Under the pieces are notes generated by a model, which saw only the letters and a program-made list of their open reading frames with translations, had not been told where the DNA came from and did not search any database. A stretch of 64,000 bases of DNA from Pontibacter kalidii (GTDB lineage: Bacteria > Bacteroidota > Bacteroidia > Cytophagales > Hymenobacteraceae), in assembly GCF_026278245.1 (NCBI RefSeq), contig NZ_CP111079.1:3040501-3104500 (forward strand), in the 5' to 3' direction. This document shows positions 35,067-45,026 of the stretch, in pieces; position 1 is the stretch's first letter, and each line of letters begins with the position of its first letter. Both the position numbers and the translations under genes were made by a program.

Positions 35067-36419
35067 CTACTCTTCGATTGCCACAGCCTCTTTTCTTGTT
35101 TTGATCCTTGAAACGACATGTGCTCCCACCTCCTTGCCTTGCGCGGCACCGTTCACAATGGCCGGCATAAAGTGGATGCCTCCATACAGGCGGCTCATGG
35201 CGGCTTCTTCAGCGGCCTGCTGAAAGGAACTAAAAGACCGGACAGGCAAGCCATAGGCGACCTCGGTTGAGTCTACATAGGCAAATGAAGGCCCAAACAG
35301 ATCGGTCAGGACTACAGCCGCCGCGTTTGATATCACGCTATGCCCGCTGGGGTACTCCGGGAAGGGAGGCGTCTGTAGCAGCGGCACCCACTTCTCATCT
35401 ACCAGCATGTTGATGGCTGTTTCCGGCCGTATGCAGTCACTGCGGTACTTTTCGTCCCAGCAGCTGATAAACCCATCGGCCAGCGAAACCGATACCCGCA
35501 GGTAAGCTTCCAGGGTTTCCATCATATCGGCTTCTGCCTTCCGTGATGCAATGCCCGTGATCCCCATCCAGTGTCCGCCCGGTGTGATCTTCTTAGTGGC
35601 GTACATCACATGCCCTACCGTGTGCATTACAAAGGGGTTGCAGTCCCAGAAGCTCGCGATCTCCCGCTGTTCTTCTGTCAGCTGGTTGGTGGTTTCATAA
35701 ACAGCCAGCATGTCTTTATAAAAATCGCTTTCCTTATCGGTGCTGAAAACAGAAGGTGTGGCCGGAGCAAACTGACTGCAGGAGTCCAGCACGAAAGGGC
35801 GGACTTTAAACCAGAAAGGCTCTACGGCGTCCATGTAAGCCGGGGGCGTAGGCACCCAGCGGCCGGGAGCCTGAGACACAGTATGGCGGTAGCCTCTGGT
35901 CTGTTTGTAGCCATCCTCTGCCGCGTACGCCAGGATGCTTTCCGCTGCTACTTGGCCATACCTTACCGACCGGTCAAACACATCCTTCGGCACGCCCATT
36001 TCCCTATATTCCTTGTGCAGCTGCTCTTCAAACGCATCCAGCATATCGGAGGAGAAAATAAGGCTGCGGCTAACCGTCAGAAAGGCGTTCAGACTGGCCA
36101 GCGGAAAGCAGTAAACTGAGTCAGCGGCGGGCTGCGGTATACCTTCAAAGCCATTCAACTGCCCTTCCAGCGACTGATAGGCTGGGTAATCATGCAGCAG
36201 TACCTCATAGGCAGCTATCTGGGGATAAGTATAGATCCTGCTGGCAACGGGCGGGGAAAAAATATCATGCATGATGATATCCGTCAGCTTCTTGACCGAC
36301 CGGTGCAGGAATTCAGGATTAGCAGCGGCTTGTCTGTAGTCTGCGTTCTTGTCCTGGCAGCCAGCCACAACTCCCCAAACAAGAAAGAGGAGGCTAACAA
36401 ATGTAAATGGCTTCTTCAT
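35067..36419 (-). CDS. Vanadium-dependent haloperoxidase / PAP2-fold lipoprotein
   Basis: 450 residues from ATG 36419 (MKKPFTFVSLLFLVWGVVAG, lipobox VVAGC). An all-helical domain has the phosphate/vanadate-pocket motifs in order: VDEKWVPLLQTPPFPEYPSG with SGHSVISNAAAVV, then SRLYGGIHFMPAIVNGAAQG with the conserved Arg and His. An acidic region around SYDSFI is not needed for the call. Members either oxidise halides using vanadate or hydrolyse phosphate esters; the motifs do not separate the two. It is the last gene of the SusCD/FG-GAP locus, 72 bases after the second FG-GAP gene. Confidence 0.88.
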   Translation of the reverse strand: MKKPFTFVSLLFLVWGVVAGCQDKNADYRQAAANPEFLHRSVKKLTDIIMHDIFSPPVASRIYTYPQIAAYEVLLHDYPAYQSLEGQLNGFEGIPQPAADSVYCFPLASLNAFLTVSRSLIFSSDMLDAFEEQLHKEYREMGVPKDVFDRSVRYGQVAAESILAYAAEDGYKQTRGYRHTVSQAPGRWVPTPPAYMDAVEPFWFKVRPFVLDSCSQFAPATPSVFSTDKESDFYKDMLAVYETTNQLTEEQREIASFWDCNPFVMHTVGHVMYATKKITPGGHWMGITGIASRKAEADMMETLEAYLRVSVSLADGFISCWDEKYRSDCIRPETAINMLVDEKWVPLLQTPPFPEYPSGHSVISNAAAVVLTDLFGPSFAYVDSTEVAYGLPVRSFSSFQQAAEEAAMSRLYGGIHFMPAIVNGAAQGKEVGAHVVSRIKTRKEAVAIEE

Positions 36420-36490
36420 TGCCTTCAGATTTTTGTTGATGAATTTAGAAAGTCGCTCCAACTAATAAAGTACCCAACAGCCAACTACAG

Positions 36491-39400
36491 TTAAGGCTGT
36501 GCCCCGACAGGCCGCTCTTCTTTGCTGCCTAATGCCAGCTGCTCCCCCACAGGATCTGGATTCAACTTCCGGAGGAGCTGCAAAGGCAGCTTGTTACGTG
36601 CCACCAGCATCAACTCCCCTTTCCCTGTCTCCAGTTTCTTGATATCACGCACCTCTCCCTGCAGCAGGAACCGGCTTTCGGTAGGGGGTATTGCTGTAAA
36701 GCCGCCTTTGCCGTCACCGGCCAGCAGCACGCCATAGCTGGCATCATACCTACCCTGGTAAGTGCTTACCCCATAATAATTCCCGCCGGCCAGGATATCC
36801 AGGTGCCCATCATGGTTCACATCCTCCACATAGAAAGAGAAGACCTTGGATACCTGCGCCTCCCGGGGCAGTAGGTGCTTTTTGAAGGTCCCCGCGCCCA
36901 GGTTCTCCAGGTATAATGACTCAAACGTATTCACCTCCAGCACATGGGCGTCTTTAAGCTCGCCCTTATTAAAAAGCTTGTCTATAGTTTTGCCAGCATA
37001 CCCGGTATAGGTCGTAAACTTCTTATTAATGAGTGGGATTTGCTTCCCCAACTCATCTTTTGTGGCCACAGGGTACCAATCGTTATGCAGGCGGTAGGCC
37101 AGGATATGGTCCAGTGTTTCGTTAGCGTCAATATCCTTCACATACATCCTAAGGGCCACATCCTCCCTTTTCCTGAATTTTGTATTAGTGCCGAGGTTGC
37201 CCAGTATCAGGTCCGGGTCGCCGTCGTTGTCAAAATCCGCGGCTTTCACCGTTTGCCAGAAACCTACAGTCTGGTTCAGTTCTTCCCTACCAGTTACTTT
37301 AACCAGCATGTTGCCCTGGTTTTCAAAGACCGTTACCGGCATCCAGTCTCCTACCACCACCAAATCCGTATCGCCGTCCTGGTCATAGTCAAACCAGGCA
37401 CCGTCTGTCACCATACCTGCCCGGCTAAGCCCAGGCGCCAGCTCATCCGTTTTATCTGAGAAGTTGCCTTTCCCGTCGTTGATGAGCAGGTAGGAGTTGG
37501 GAGAATGACCATACTGGTACGCCAGCACTCTGCCTCCCACGAACAGGTCCAGGTCACCGTCGCTGTCAAAGTCAGAAGCCCTTACGCAGCTCTTGTTATC
37601 ATACATGGGAGGCAAGCCCTTGCTCCTCGAGAAGTTGCCCTTCCCGTCGTTGAGGTAAAGCCGGTCAAACTGCTCCTGCATCTCCCCATAAAACTCATTT
37701 CCGCCGCTCACCACGTACAGGTCCGGATAACTGTCGTTGTTGGCGTCAAAGAAGATGGCGTCGACATCCTCATATACCGAATCTGCCTGGAAAAGCTCTT
37801 GATTCGAAGAAACAAACCGTCCGTCCGGCTGCTGCAGAAAGAGCGAGCCGGCCTGCCACTTGGCTCCTCCCACGTAAAAATCATCCAGGCCATCACTGTT
37901 CACATCCGCAACAGCTATTTTAGGTCCTTCCGTGGAGGTTTGGAATGGGATCAGGCTTTCCCGATAGAACTCGAGGTAGTTATTTTCCTGATGTCTGAAA
38001 TTAACCTGGTAAGCGTCTGTCACATCTTCAAACAATGGCTGGTGCTTCGGTGCAAAGTGACTGTAATACACACTGGCCTCCTCGCGGGCAGCGGACTGCT
38101 CCAGCACCAGGGTAGTGTTGGCCTGGATGTTGGTCCGTAACTCAACTTTTTGATTGCCCCAGATTACGATCAGGGTATCTACCTTTGATTCTTTGCCCAG
38201 GCCAAAGTTCAGAACAGGCTCCACAGAGGACATGAACCCGCGCGCAGGCATCAACTGCTGTACCTGTATCCCTTCTTTGCTCTTGAGCAGCACTTTGGCG
38301 CCGTAGCCAAAGGTGTTCAGTTTATCCCCCTTCAGCTGTACCTTAAGATATTTGTTGCCACTCAACTCATTGCCGTTGTTCTTGTAAATACCGGCAGGCT
38401 GGTTGATGTTGTTGGTGATCAGCTCCAGGTGGCCATCCTTATCCAGGTCGGCGTAAACGGCTCCGTTTGATACTGTTGGCTCGGCGAAGCCCCAGGTCAG
38501 GGATTTATCCTGGAAGCGCAATCTCTCGGTTCCTTTGTAGAGGTAGTTGTGCACCTTCCCGTCCGGCATCATGCTGATGGCTTTCTGATCCAGCGATTTT
38601 GAGATTTCAGGGGCATGGAGCATGGAGTCAGAGGACGCGAACTTGATGTAGTCCATGTTGTTCGGCCGGCGCACAATACCGTTCGTGATGAAGATGTCTT
38701 TGATGCCATCGTTATCATAGTCGGCCAGCAGGGTGCTCCAGCTCCAGTCGGTTGCTGCTACGCCGGCCATTAACCCGACATCTGAGAATCGCTCCCCGCC
38801 ATGGCTTAGCTGGAGGCAGTTACGGCTGTACTGGTTATAATAGCCGAACTGCAGCTTATACAGGAAAATATCCAGCGGATCCTCTCCCATGGAGGTCTTC
38901 TCCACTACTTCATCTTCCGGGTACATATCCAGCGTCATCAGGTCGGGGTAGCCGTCGTTGTTCATATCGGCGGCGTCGCAGCCCATTGAGAACCTGCTCA
39001 GGTGCTGAAAATGATCCTTCACGCTCTCCGTAAACGTGCCATTGCCATTATTCAGGTAATAGTAATCGTCTTCGTGGAAATCATTAGACACATAGATATC
39101 ATCCCAGCCATCGTTGTTCATATCAGCCACCACTACGCCCAGCCCATAGCCCATCGCGGCACCATATATACCTGCCTTGTCACTTACGTCTTTAAACTTG
39201 ACAGCCACTCCTGCTACAGCCTCCCCATCCGCTGAGATCAGCTGGTTTTCAAACAGGATGTCTCCCGCCTCGTTACTGCGGAGGTTCCGGGCACTTACGC
39301 GGTCGTAGCTCCGGGAAGTATGCACGGCATGGTTCAGCAAGTATACATCCAGATCGCCGTCGCGGTCATAGTCGAAAAAGGTGGTCTGCGTAGAGAAGCC

Positions 39401-39964
39401 GCTGAAATCCAGGCCATAGTCCGCGGCTCTCTCGGTAAAGGTCACCTTGCCGTCAGCGCCTGCCCCATTGTTAATGTATAGCTCATTGGAGCCTTCGAGG
39501 CCCTTGTAATCGCTCACTGCACATACATAGATGTCCAGCAGCCCGTCGCCGTTTACATCGGCCATCGCCACGCCCGTTTGCCAATCGGAATAACCCTCTA
39601 TACCAGCTGTTTCAGATATGTCCTCAAACGTAAAGTTTCCCTTGTTCAGGTATAGCTTGTTCTTGCCCTGATTAGAGACGAAGTATAGATCCACCAATCC
39701 GTCGTTGTTCACGTCGCCAGCCGCTACGCCGGCCCCATTATAAAAATACAAGTAGCTCAGGATGTTCAGCTTGTCAGTGTCCTGCACCTGGTTCACGAAG
39801 CTGATGCGGGTTTGCGTAGAATCCAGTGCCTCAAAGAGCGCAGGCTCCCCTTGGGCTGCTTTACTCTGGCAGCCAGAAAATGAGAGCGAAGCCGCAATCG
39901 CAATCCCTCCTATTGTTAACAGTTGGTTGATATGCTTGGTTAGTATCATGAGAGCGTGTTTCAT
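36491..39964 (-). CDS. FG-GAP/VCBS and ASPIC-UnbV repeat lipoprotein (CRTAC1-like), second copy
   Basis: 1157 residues. Signal with lipobox AASLSFSGC (Cys32). Many Ca2+-binding FG-GAP loops of the form D-x-N-x-D-G-x-x-D, such as AGDVNNDGLVDLYFVSN, ADVNGDGLLDIYVCAV and ADMNNDGWDDIYVSN, build one or two beta-propellers. An ASPIC/UnbV domain near residues 540-630 (LKGDKLNTFGYGAKVLLKSK, ARGFMSSVEPVLNFGLG) splits the two propeller halves. It lies on the cell surface. Function of the family in bacteria is unknown. It is a tandem paralogue of the gene at 39998. Confidence 0.92.
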   Translation of the reverse strand: MKHALMILTKHINQLLTIGGIAIAASLSFSGCQSKAAQGEPALFEALDSTQTRISFVNQVQDTDKLNILSYLYFYNGAGVAAGDVNNDGLVDLYFVSNQGKNKLYLNKGNFTFEDISETAGIEGYSDWQTGVAMADVNGDGLLDIYVCAVSDYKGLEGSNELYINNGAGADGKVTFTERAADYGLDFSGFSTQTTFFDYDRDGDLDVYLLNHAVHTSRSYDRVSARNLRSNEAGDILFENQLISADGEAVAGVAVKFKDVSDKAGIYGAAMGYGLGVVVADMNNDGWDDIYVSNDFHEDDYYYLNNGNGTFTESVKDHFQHLSRFSMGCDAADMNNDGYPDLMTLDMYPEDEVVEKTSMGEDPLDIFLYKLQFGYYNQYSRNCLQLSHGGERFSDVGLMAGVAATDWSWSTLLADYDNDGIKDIFITNGIVRRPNNMDYIKFASSDSMLHAPEISKSLDQKAISMMPDGKVHNYLYKGTERLRFQDKSLTWGFAEPTVSNGAVYADLDKDGHLELITNNINQPAGIYKNNGNELSGNKYLKVQLKGDKLNTFGYGAKVLLKSKEGIQVQQLMPARGFMSSVEPVLNFGLGKESKVDTLIVIWGNQKVELRTNIQANTTLVLEQSAAREEASVYYSHFAPKHQPLFEDVTDAYQVNFRHQENNYLEFYRESLIPFQTSTEGPKIAVADVNSDGLDDFYVGGAKWQAGSLFLQQPDGRFVSSNQELFQADSVYEDVDAIFFDANNDSYPDLYVVSGGNEFYGEMQEQFDRLYLNDGKGNFSRSKGLPPMYDNKSCVRASDFDSDGDLDLFVGGRVLAYQYGHSPNSYLLINDGKGNFSDKTDELAPGLSRAGMVTDGAWFDYDQDGDTDLVVVGDWMPVTVFENQGNMLVKVTGREELNQTVGFWQTVKAADFDNDGDPDLILGNLGTNTKFRKREDVALRMYVKDIDANETLDHILAYRLHNDWYPVATKDELGKQIPLINKKFTTYTGYAGKTIDKLFNKGELKDAHVLEVNTFESLYLENLGAGTFKKHLLPREAQVSKVFSFYVEDVNHDGHLDILAGGNYYGVSTYQGRYDASYGVLLAGDGKGGFTAIPPTESRFLLQGEVRDIKKLETGKGELMLVARNKLPLQLLRKLNPDPVGEQLALGSKEERPVGAQP

Positions 39965-39997
39965 AAGCTGGCAAACTAAACAACTACATTCCCGCCT

Positions 39998-42900
39998 TTA
40001 CCGTGCAGCTATCTTCTGTCTCTTGTTTTGGAGGCCAAAAACCTGCAGCGGGGCATTATTCTTTGCTAAGAGGAAATAAACCTGTCCATTAGCCCCGGCC
40101 ACCTGCCGCATCCTGCGTACCTGTCCTTTTGTAAAAAAGCCCGTGTCCTTCGGCTTTCTTACTTCAAACCGGCCATTGCCCCTGCCTTCCAGCAACAGGC
40201 CATAGTTGGCATCGTACTGGCCTATCTCCGGCAACACATCATAAAAATTCCCGGCCAGCAAAATATCCAGTTGCCCATCCTGGTTATAATCTACTGTTTC
40301 AATAGCATGAATCGGGGAAAACTGCACTTCTACGGGCAGCGCCTCCAGAGAAAAAGTACTATTACCCTGATTTATCAGAAAGGATGAATTCGGATTAACC
40401 ACTTTTCTTACTACTGCCGCTTTCAGTTCCTCCTCCGGCAGCATCTCCTGAAGCTGTTTGCCGGCATAGTCCTGGTGTTTTATGAACCTCCTCTTGATAC
40501 TGGGTACCTGCCTTTGCAGGTCCTGCTTCAGTACCATCGGGTAAGCCTTACCATCTTCTGCATAGCAGGTGATGATTTGCTCTACCGTACCGTTGTCCTC
40601 AAAATCGTGCACGTACAGCTCTACAGGCTGCTTCAGGCTGGCTGCCATCCGGCTGTTCCAGCCTAGGTTCCCAAGTATGAAATCGGTGTCCCCATCCCCG
40701 TCTAAGTCGACAGCCTTCATGGTGTTCCACCATCCGGCTGAGTTTGGCACTTCGGTTTTAGCGTTTAGCTTTTGCCCTTTCTCATTCGCGAATACAGTGA
40801 CCGGCATCCAGTCTCCCACCAGGACAAGCTCCGGGTATTTGTCTCCGTTCAGATCGGCCCAGGCTGCCTCCGTGATCATGCCCAACTCATTGGACGGTAG
40901 GTACCGCTTGGTGTAGTTCTTGAAGCTTCCGGTTCCGTCGTTCACATACAGATAGCTAGGCGGATCATAGCCGTATCCGCTTGGAATCATGCGGCCACCC
41001 ACAAACAGGTCGATGTCGCCGTCCCGGTCAAAGTCGGCAGCTGCTACGCAGGAAGCATTGGTCTTCAGGTTAGGCAGCCGGTTCTCTTTGGCAAAATTCC
41101 CTCTACCGTCATTTATATAGAATCTGTCCAGCAGCTGAGGTGCCTCAGACATAAACTCATTGCTACCGGTCACCACCATCAGGTCAAGGTCCCCATCGCC
41201 GTCTGCATCAAAGAACTGGGCCGCTACGTCCTCAGCGTCCAGGTCTTCTGCAAAAACACGGCAGCTACTCTCCTCGAACGTACCATTCTTCTGCTGCAAG
41301 AACAGTTTCTTGGCCCCTCCTGCTGCTCCGCCTAAGTATACATCCTCCAGCCCATCGCCATCCACATCACCCGTTGCCAGTGCTGGCCCCTGGGTGGAGA
41401 GCATCTGCTTTAGCAGCGCGTCGCGGTTGTAGTCCACAAAGTTGCTTTCCTGATGCACGTACTTTAGCCTTACGGCCTGGGTAGCATCATAAAAAGTTTT
41501 GTCCGGTATAAGTGCCTCGGGTATGTGCAGTTGGTCTGCCTGCTGGTAGTTCAGCAGGAGCTCCTGACCTGCCTTTACCTGTTGCAGCACCTGCATCTTG
41601 TCGTCCGGCCAAATCACCCGAACCGAGTCGATCTGCTCCTCTTTCCCCAAGCCGAAGACGAGCGTCAGGTCTACGGATGACTCAAAGCCACGATTGGGCA
41701 TCTGCTGCAGGTACACCGTTTTTTGGGGCTGGTGCACGTATACCTTGGCTCCTATCCCGTTGAGGTTTGCCTGCCCTCCTTTCAGTTTGACGCGCAGGTA
41801 GTGGTGTTGCAGTTTTTCAGAAGTTTTGTTCCGGTAGATGGAGACCGGCATGTTCACGTTGTTCACCACCAGATCCAAGTCTCCGTCATTGTCCAGGTCA
41901 CCGTAGGCAGCGCCGTTGGAGAAGCTGGGCGTGCCCAATCCCCATGCTTTAGCTTGATTCGTAAACTGCAGATTCCCCTGGTTTTGGAAAGCATAGTTAG
42001 GGATAGGCGTGGAGGTCATCTTCTCGATCAGTTCCTTGTTGTAGCTGTACCCACCGCCTTCTGCCGCTCTACGCATGGTTTCCTCACTTCCAAGGAAGTT
42101 TACAAAGTCCTGATCCGTCAGGTCCTGGTAAATGCCGTTGGCCACAAAGATATCTTTCAGGCCATCGTTGTCCATGTCGAAAATCAGCGCGCCCCAGCTC
42201 CAGTCCGTCGCGTGTACTCCGGCCAGCCGGGCAACCTCACTAAAGGTGTTGTCCCCGTTGTTGAGGTGGAGCATGTTCTGCATGTACTGGAGGTGGAAAT
42301 CGCGCGCCAGTTTGAGCTGCTGCAGGTCGTAATTCTCGTAAGCAGTGGTTCTCTTTAGCCTGACATCGTCCCAAGGCAGCATGTCGGTCACAAAAATATC
42401 CAGGTTGCCACTGTTTGTGAGATCGGCTATGTCTGCGCCCATGGAAGAAAGGCTTTCGTGGGGCATCCACTCCTTGCTGGCTTCGGTAAAGGTGCCGTTC
42501 TGGTTGTTGAGGTAGAGGTAGTCTCGCTCGTAAAAATCGTTGGAGATAAAAATGTCCAGCCAGTTGTCGTTGTTCACATCGCCGATTGTAATCCCCAGCC
42601 CGAAACCGATCAGGCTGCCGTATATCCCTGCTTCTTCACTCACATCCGTAAACAGGCCCTTGTCATTGCGGAGCAGCTTGTCACCGCCCAGCTTGTTGCG
42701 CTGATCCCGAAGATTGGTGAAGCCCAGGTGGCTGACCGGGTAGGAGCTGTTATTGAGCAGGTACACATCCAAGTCCCCGTCGCGGTCATAGTCAAAAAAA
42801 GTGGCGTGGGTAGAGTAGCCCTCATCATCCAGGCCAAAGGCAGTGGCTTTATCTGTGAAGCCGGGTATACCTGTATCAGAGAGGCCGTTGTTTAGAAACA

Positions 42901-43342
42901 GCTCATTTTTACGGTTGTCGCCATTTACCTCTCCTGCATTGCAGACATAGATATCCAGCAGGCCGTCGCCGTTCACATCGGCCATGGTTACGCCGGTGCT
43001 CCATGCCTGGTTGCCCCCTACCCCTGCCTGCTCCGTAATGTCTTCAAACCTGAAGCCTCCCTGGTTCAGGTATAGCTTGTTCTGACCTGTGTTCGAGGTA
43101 AGGTAGATATCCGGCAGCCCGTCGTTGTTCACATCCCCTATCGCCACACCTCCTCCGTTGTAGAAGTTACGGTAGTTGAAGATGTTCATATCCTCGCTGC
43201 TTTCCACCATATTGATGAACTCAACGTGCGTGGCGGCAGCATCCAGTTCCATGAACAGGGGATCCTCTTTCTGCTGTGCTTCCCTGCTGCAGGCAACACA
43301 GGTGGCAAGGATAAGGGTGGTGGTTAGTGCGGATATTCTCAT
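39998..43342 (-). CDS. FG-GAP/VCBS and ASPIC-UnbV repeat lipoprotein (CRTAC1-like), first copy
   Basis: 1114 residues from ATG 43342 (MRISALTTTLILATCVACSR), chosen because the signal peptide and lipobox (Cys15 or Cys18) begin there; a TTG at 43381 would start inside a hairpin. FG-GAP loops IGDVNNDGLPDIYLTSN, ADVNGDGLLDIYVCN and GDVNNDNWLDIFISN are as in the second copy, and the ASPIC/UnbV domain reads LKGGQANLNGIGAKVYVHQP and RGFESSVDLTLVFGLGKEEQ. The aligned stretch ATDWSWGALIFDMDNDGLKD versus ATDWSWSTLLADYDNDGIKD in the neighbour marks tandem duplication. Confidence 0.93.
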   Translation of the reverse strand: MRISALTTTLILATCVACSREAQQKEDPLFMELDAAATHVEFINMVESSEDMNIFNYRNFYNGGGVAIGDVNNDGLPDIYLTSNTGQNKLYLNQGGFRFEDITEQAGVGGNQAWSTGVTMADVNGDGLLDIYVCNAGEVNGDNRKNELFLNNGLSDTGIPGFTDKATAFGLDDEGYSTHATFFDYDRDGDLDVYLLNNSSYPVSHLGFTNLRDQRNKLGGDKLLRNDKGLFTDVSEEAGIYGSLIGFGLGITIGDVNNDNWLDIFISNDFYERDYLYLNNQNGTFTEASKEWMPHESLSSMGADIADLTNSGNLDIFVTDMLPWDDVRLKRTTAYENYDLQQLKLARDFHLQYMQNMLHLNNGDNTFSEVARLAGVHATDWSWGALIFDMDNDGLKDIFVANGIYQDLTDQDFVNFLGSEETMRRAAEGGGYSYNKELIEKMTSTPIPNYAFQNQGNLQFTNQAKAWGLGTPSFSNGAAYGDLDNDGDLDLVVNNVNMPVSIYRNKTSEKLQHHYLRVKLKGGQANLNGIGAKVYVHQPQKTVYLQQMPNRGFESSVDLTLVFGLGKEEQIDSVRVIWPDDKMQVLQQVKAGQELLLNYQQADQLHIPEALIPDKTFYDATQAVRLKYVHQESNFVDYNRDALLKQMLSTQGPALATGDVDGDGLEDVYLGGAAGGAKKLFLQQKNGTFEESSCRVFAEDLDAEDVAAQFFDADGDGDLDLMVVTGSNEFMSEAPQLLDRFYINDGRGNFAKENRLPNLKTNASCVAAADFDRDGDIDLFVGGRMIPSGYGYDPPSYLYVNDGTGSFKNYTKRYLPSNELGMITEAAWADLNGDKYPELVLVGDWMPVTVFANEKGQKLNAKTEVPNSAGWWNTMKAVDLDGDGDTDFILGNLGWNSRMAASLKQPVELYVHDFEDNGTVEQIITCYAEDGKAYPMVLKQDLQRQVPSIKRRFIKHQDYAGKQLQEMLPEEELKAAVVRKVVNPNSSFLINQGNSTFSLEALPVEVQFSPIHAIETVDYNQDGQLDILLAGNFYDVLPEIGQYDANYGLLLEGRGNGRFEVRKPKDTGFFTKGQVRRMRQVAGANGQVYFLLAKNNAPLQVFGLQNKRQKIAAR

Positions 43343-43380
43343 AAGGACAGAACAAGGGTAGGATGTGTCGCTATAACTCA

Positions 43381-43421
43381 AATTTTCCGGTAAGCAGATT
43401 TTGTCTGCGTACCGGAAAATT
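43381..43421 (-). promoter_or_regulatory. Strong hairpin between SusD and FG-GAP genes
   Basis: Arms AATTTTCCGGTA (43381-43392) and TACCGGAAAATT (43410-43421) pair perfectly, then after one mismatch GCAGA pairs with TCTGC around a TTTTG loop, giving 17 pairs in all. On the minus strand it is followed by TGAGTTATAG with no T-run. It is more likely an mRNA-processing or attenuation stem than a full terminator. Confidence 0.85.
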
Positions 43422-43441
43422 CATTAGGATTATGCACAAGA

Positions 43442-44974
43442 TTAATAACCTGGGTTCTGGGTCAGGTTAGGGTTACTGGCAAGCTGTTGGGCAGGGATCG
43501 GAAACAGTCTTCTGTGTTCCTGCGTGTTGGTCTTGAACTCCCAGGTGTCCTGGGTAAATTTACCAAAGCGGATCAGGTCGTTGCGGCGCCAGCCTTCCCA
43601 GGCGAACTCTCTGCCGCGTTCTTCCAGAAGTAAATCCAACGTCAGGGACGAGAGCGGGCTAACGCCGGCACGGGCACGAACCTGGTTCACCAGGTCCAAA
43701 GCCTCTCCTGTGTTTCCTAAACGCAGCAGTGCCTCTGCCTTCATCAAGAGCACATCGGCGTAGCGAAATACTACAAAGTCATTGTCCTGGTCCGTACGGT
43801 TGTTGTTACGCTGCACTTCATACTTTACATTGCGCACCCCTTCATTTGCAAAGGCTCTCTCTAGGGATGTTATCTCAGGCGTGAAGATTAGTTCTTTGCT
43901 CTGATTATCAACCGCATCGGTAAACGTAATGATGTCACCGGAATTATCTAACTGCGGCCCTACCAACCATATGTCCTGGCGCTGGTCATTATCAGAGAAC
44001 AGGTTATAGAATTCGGCCCGTGTGGCAAACCCATTCCACGGGCTTGTGTTCAGGCCATACACCGCCCCCTGTGCATAATGCAGCGTCCTCATTTGCGGGT
44101 TCATGCCTCCTGCCAAGACCCTGTCATAAGGTATGGTGAAGATGTTCTCTACCCACGTGGCCTCATTGGTGCCGTTATCCACAGCAAAAAGGGATAAATA
44201 ATCCGGGACAAGCATGTAAGTGACAGGAGACTCGATGACTGCATTAGCGGCATCTATGGCTTCCTGCCACCTGGGAACACCAGTATATACTTCAGAGTTT
44301 AAGTACAGCTTTGCCAGCAGCGTGTTGGCCGCAGCCTTTGTAAAGCGCCCGTACAATTCCTGCGTATTGCCCTCTCTCAGGTCAGGCAATGCTGCCAGAA
44401 TTTCACTTTCTACAAATGCAAATACCTCTTCCCGTGTGTTCTGGGTCGGGCTTCCGGGAGGGGTCTCTTCTGTGATGATCGGCACGTTGCCAAACATATC
44501 CATCATCCAGAAGTGGGCGAAAGCGCGTAACATTCTTACTTCTGCCACAATGGCTTCCTTACCCTCTATGTCCAGCTCGCTTGAGTTGAGCGCGGTCAGG
44601 TTGATATTGGCATTGGCGATGACGCGGTAGCCCCATTCCCAGGATCCGTTGATCTGACCGGGTGACACGGGTGTCCACTCATGCCTGGCCATCTGCTGCC
44701 AGGCACCATTATCGAACCAGTCCGGCCCGCGGGTAGGTACGACCAATTCGTCCGTGGTCGCCTCCAGCAACACCAAGGGAGGATCAAAAAAGCCCCGAAG
44801 CTCAGCATAGGTGGCTCCAACCGTTGACAGCAGCTCTGCCTCAGTAGAGGGAAATTTAGAAGCTTCCGCCTGGTCAAAAACCTCAGAATCAAGATCGGTA
44901 CAGGACTGTATGCCCCAGCACAGGGAGGCCACCGAAGCAACAGCTAAAACCTGCAAACGCTTATATGTTCTCAT
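43442..44974 (-). CDS. SusD/RagB family outer-membrane lipoprotein
   Basis: 510 residues; lipobox SLCWGIQSC (Cys25). SusD-like features are TEAELLSTVGATYAELRGFF, a helical TPR-rich core (MLRAFAHFWMMDMFGNVPII is the classical A-H-x-x-M-D-x-F-G-N-V-P motif) and the ending LLLEERGREFAWEGWRRNDL, RFGKFTQDTWEFK and LFPIPAQQLASNPNLTQNPG. SusD caps the SusC pore and captures the ligand. It starts 52 bases after the SusC stop and is followed by a hairpin and FG-GAP genes. Confidence 0.95.
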   Translation of the reverse strand: MRTYKRLQVLAVASVASLCWGIQSCTDLDSEVFDQAEASKFPSTEAELLSTVGATYAELRGFFDPPLVLLEATTDELVVPTRGPDWFDNGAWQQMARHEWTPVSPGQINGSWEWGYRVIANANINLTALNSSELDIEGKEAIVAEVRMLRAFAHFWMMDMFGNVPIITEETPPGSPTQNTREEVFAFVESEILAALPDLREGNTQELYGRFTKAAANTLLAKLYLNSEVYTGVPRWQEAIDAANAVIESPVTYMLVPDYLSLFAVDNGTNEATWVENIFTIPYDRVLAGGMNPQMRTLHYAQGAVYGLNTSPWNGFATRAEFYNLFSDNDQRQDIWLVGPQLDNSGDIITFTDAVDNQSKELIFTPEITSLERAFANEGVRNVKYEVQRNNNRTDQDNDFVVFRYADVLLMKAEALLRLGNTGEALDLVNQVRARAGVSPLSSLTLDLLLEERGREFAWEGWRRNDLIRFGKFTQDTWEFKTNTQEHRRLFPIPAQQLASNPNLTQNPGY

Positions 44975-45026
44975 GATGGAATCAAATTATGGATGAGGTA
45001 TCTCTCGTAAATCATAGGTACGTTCC

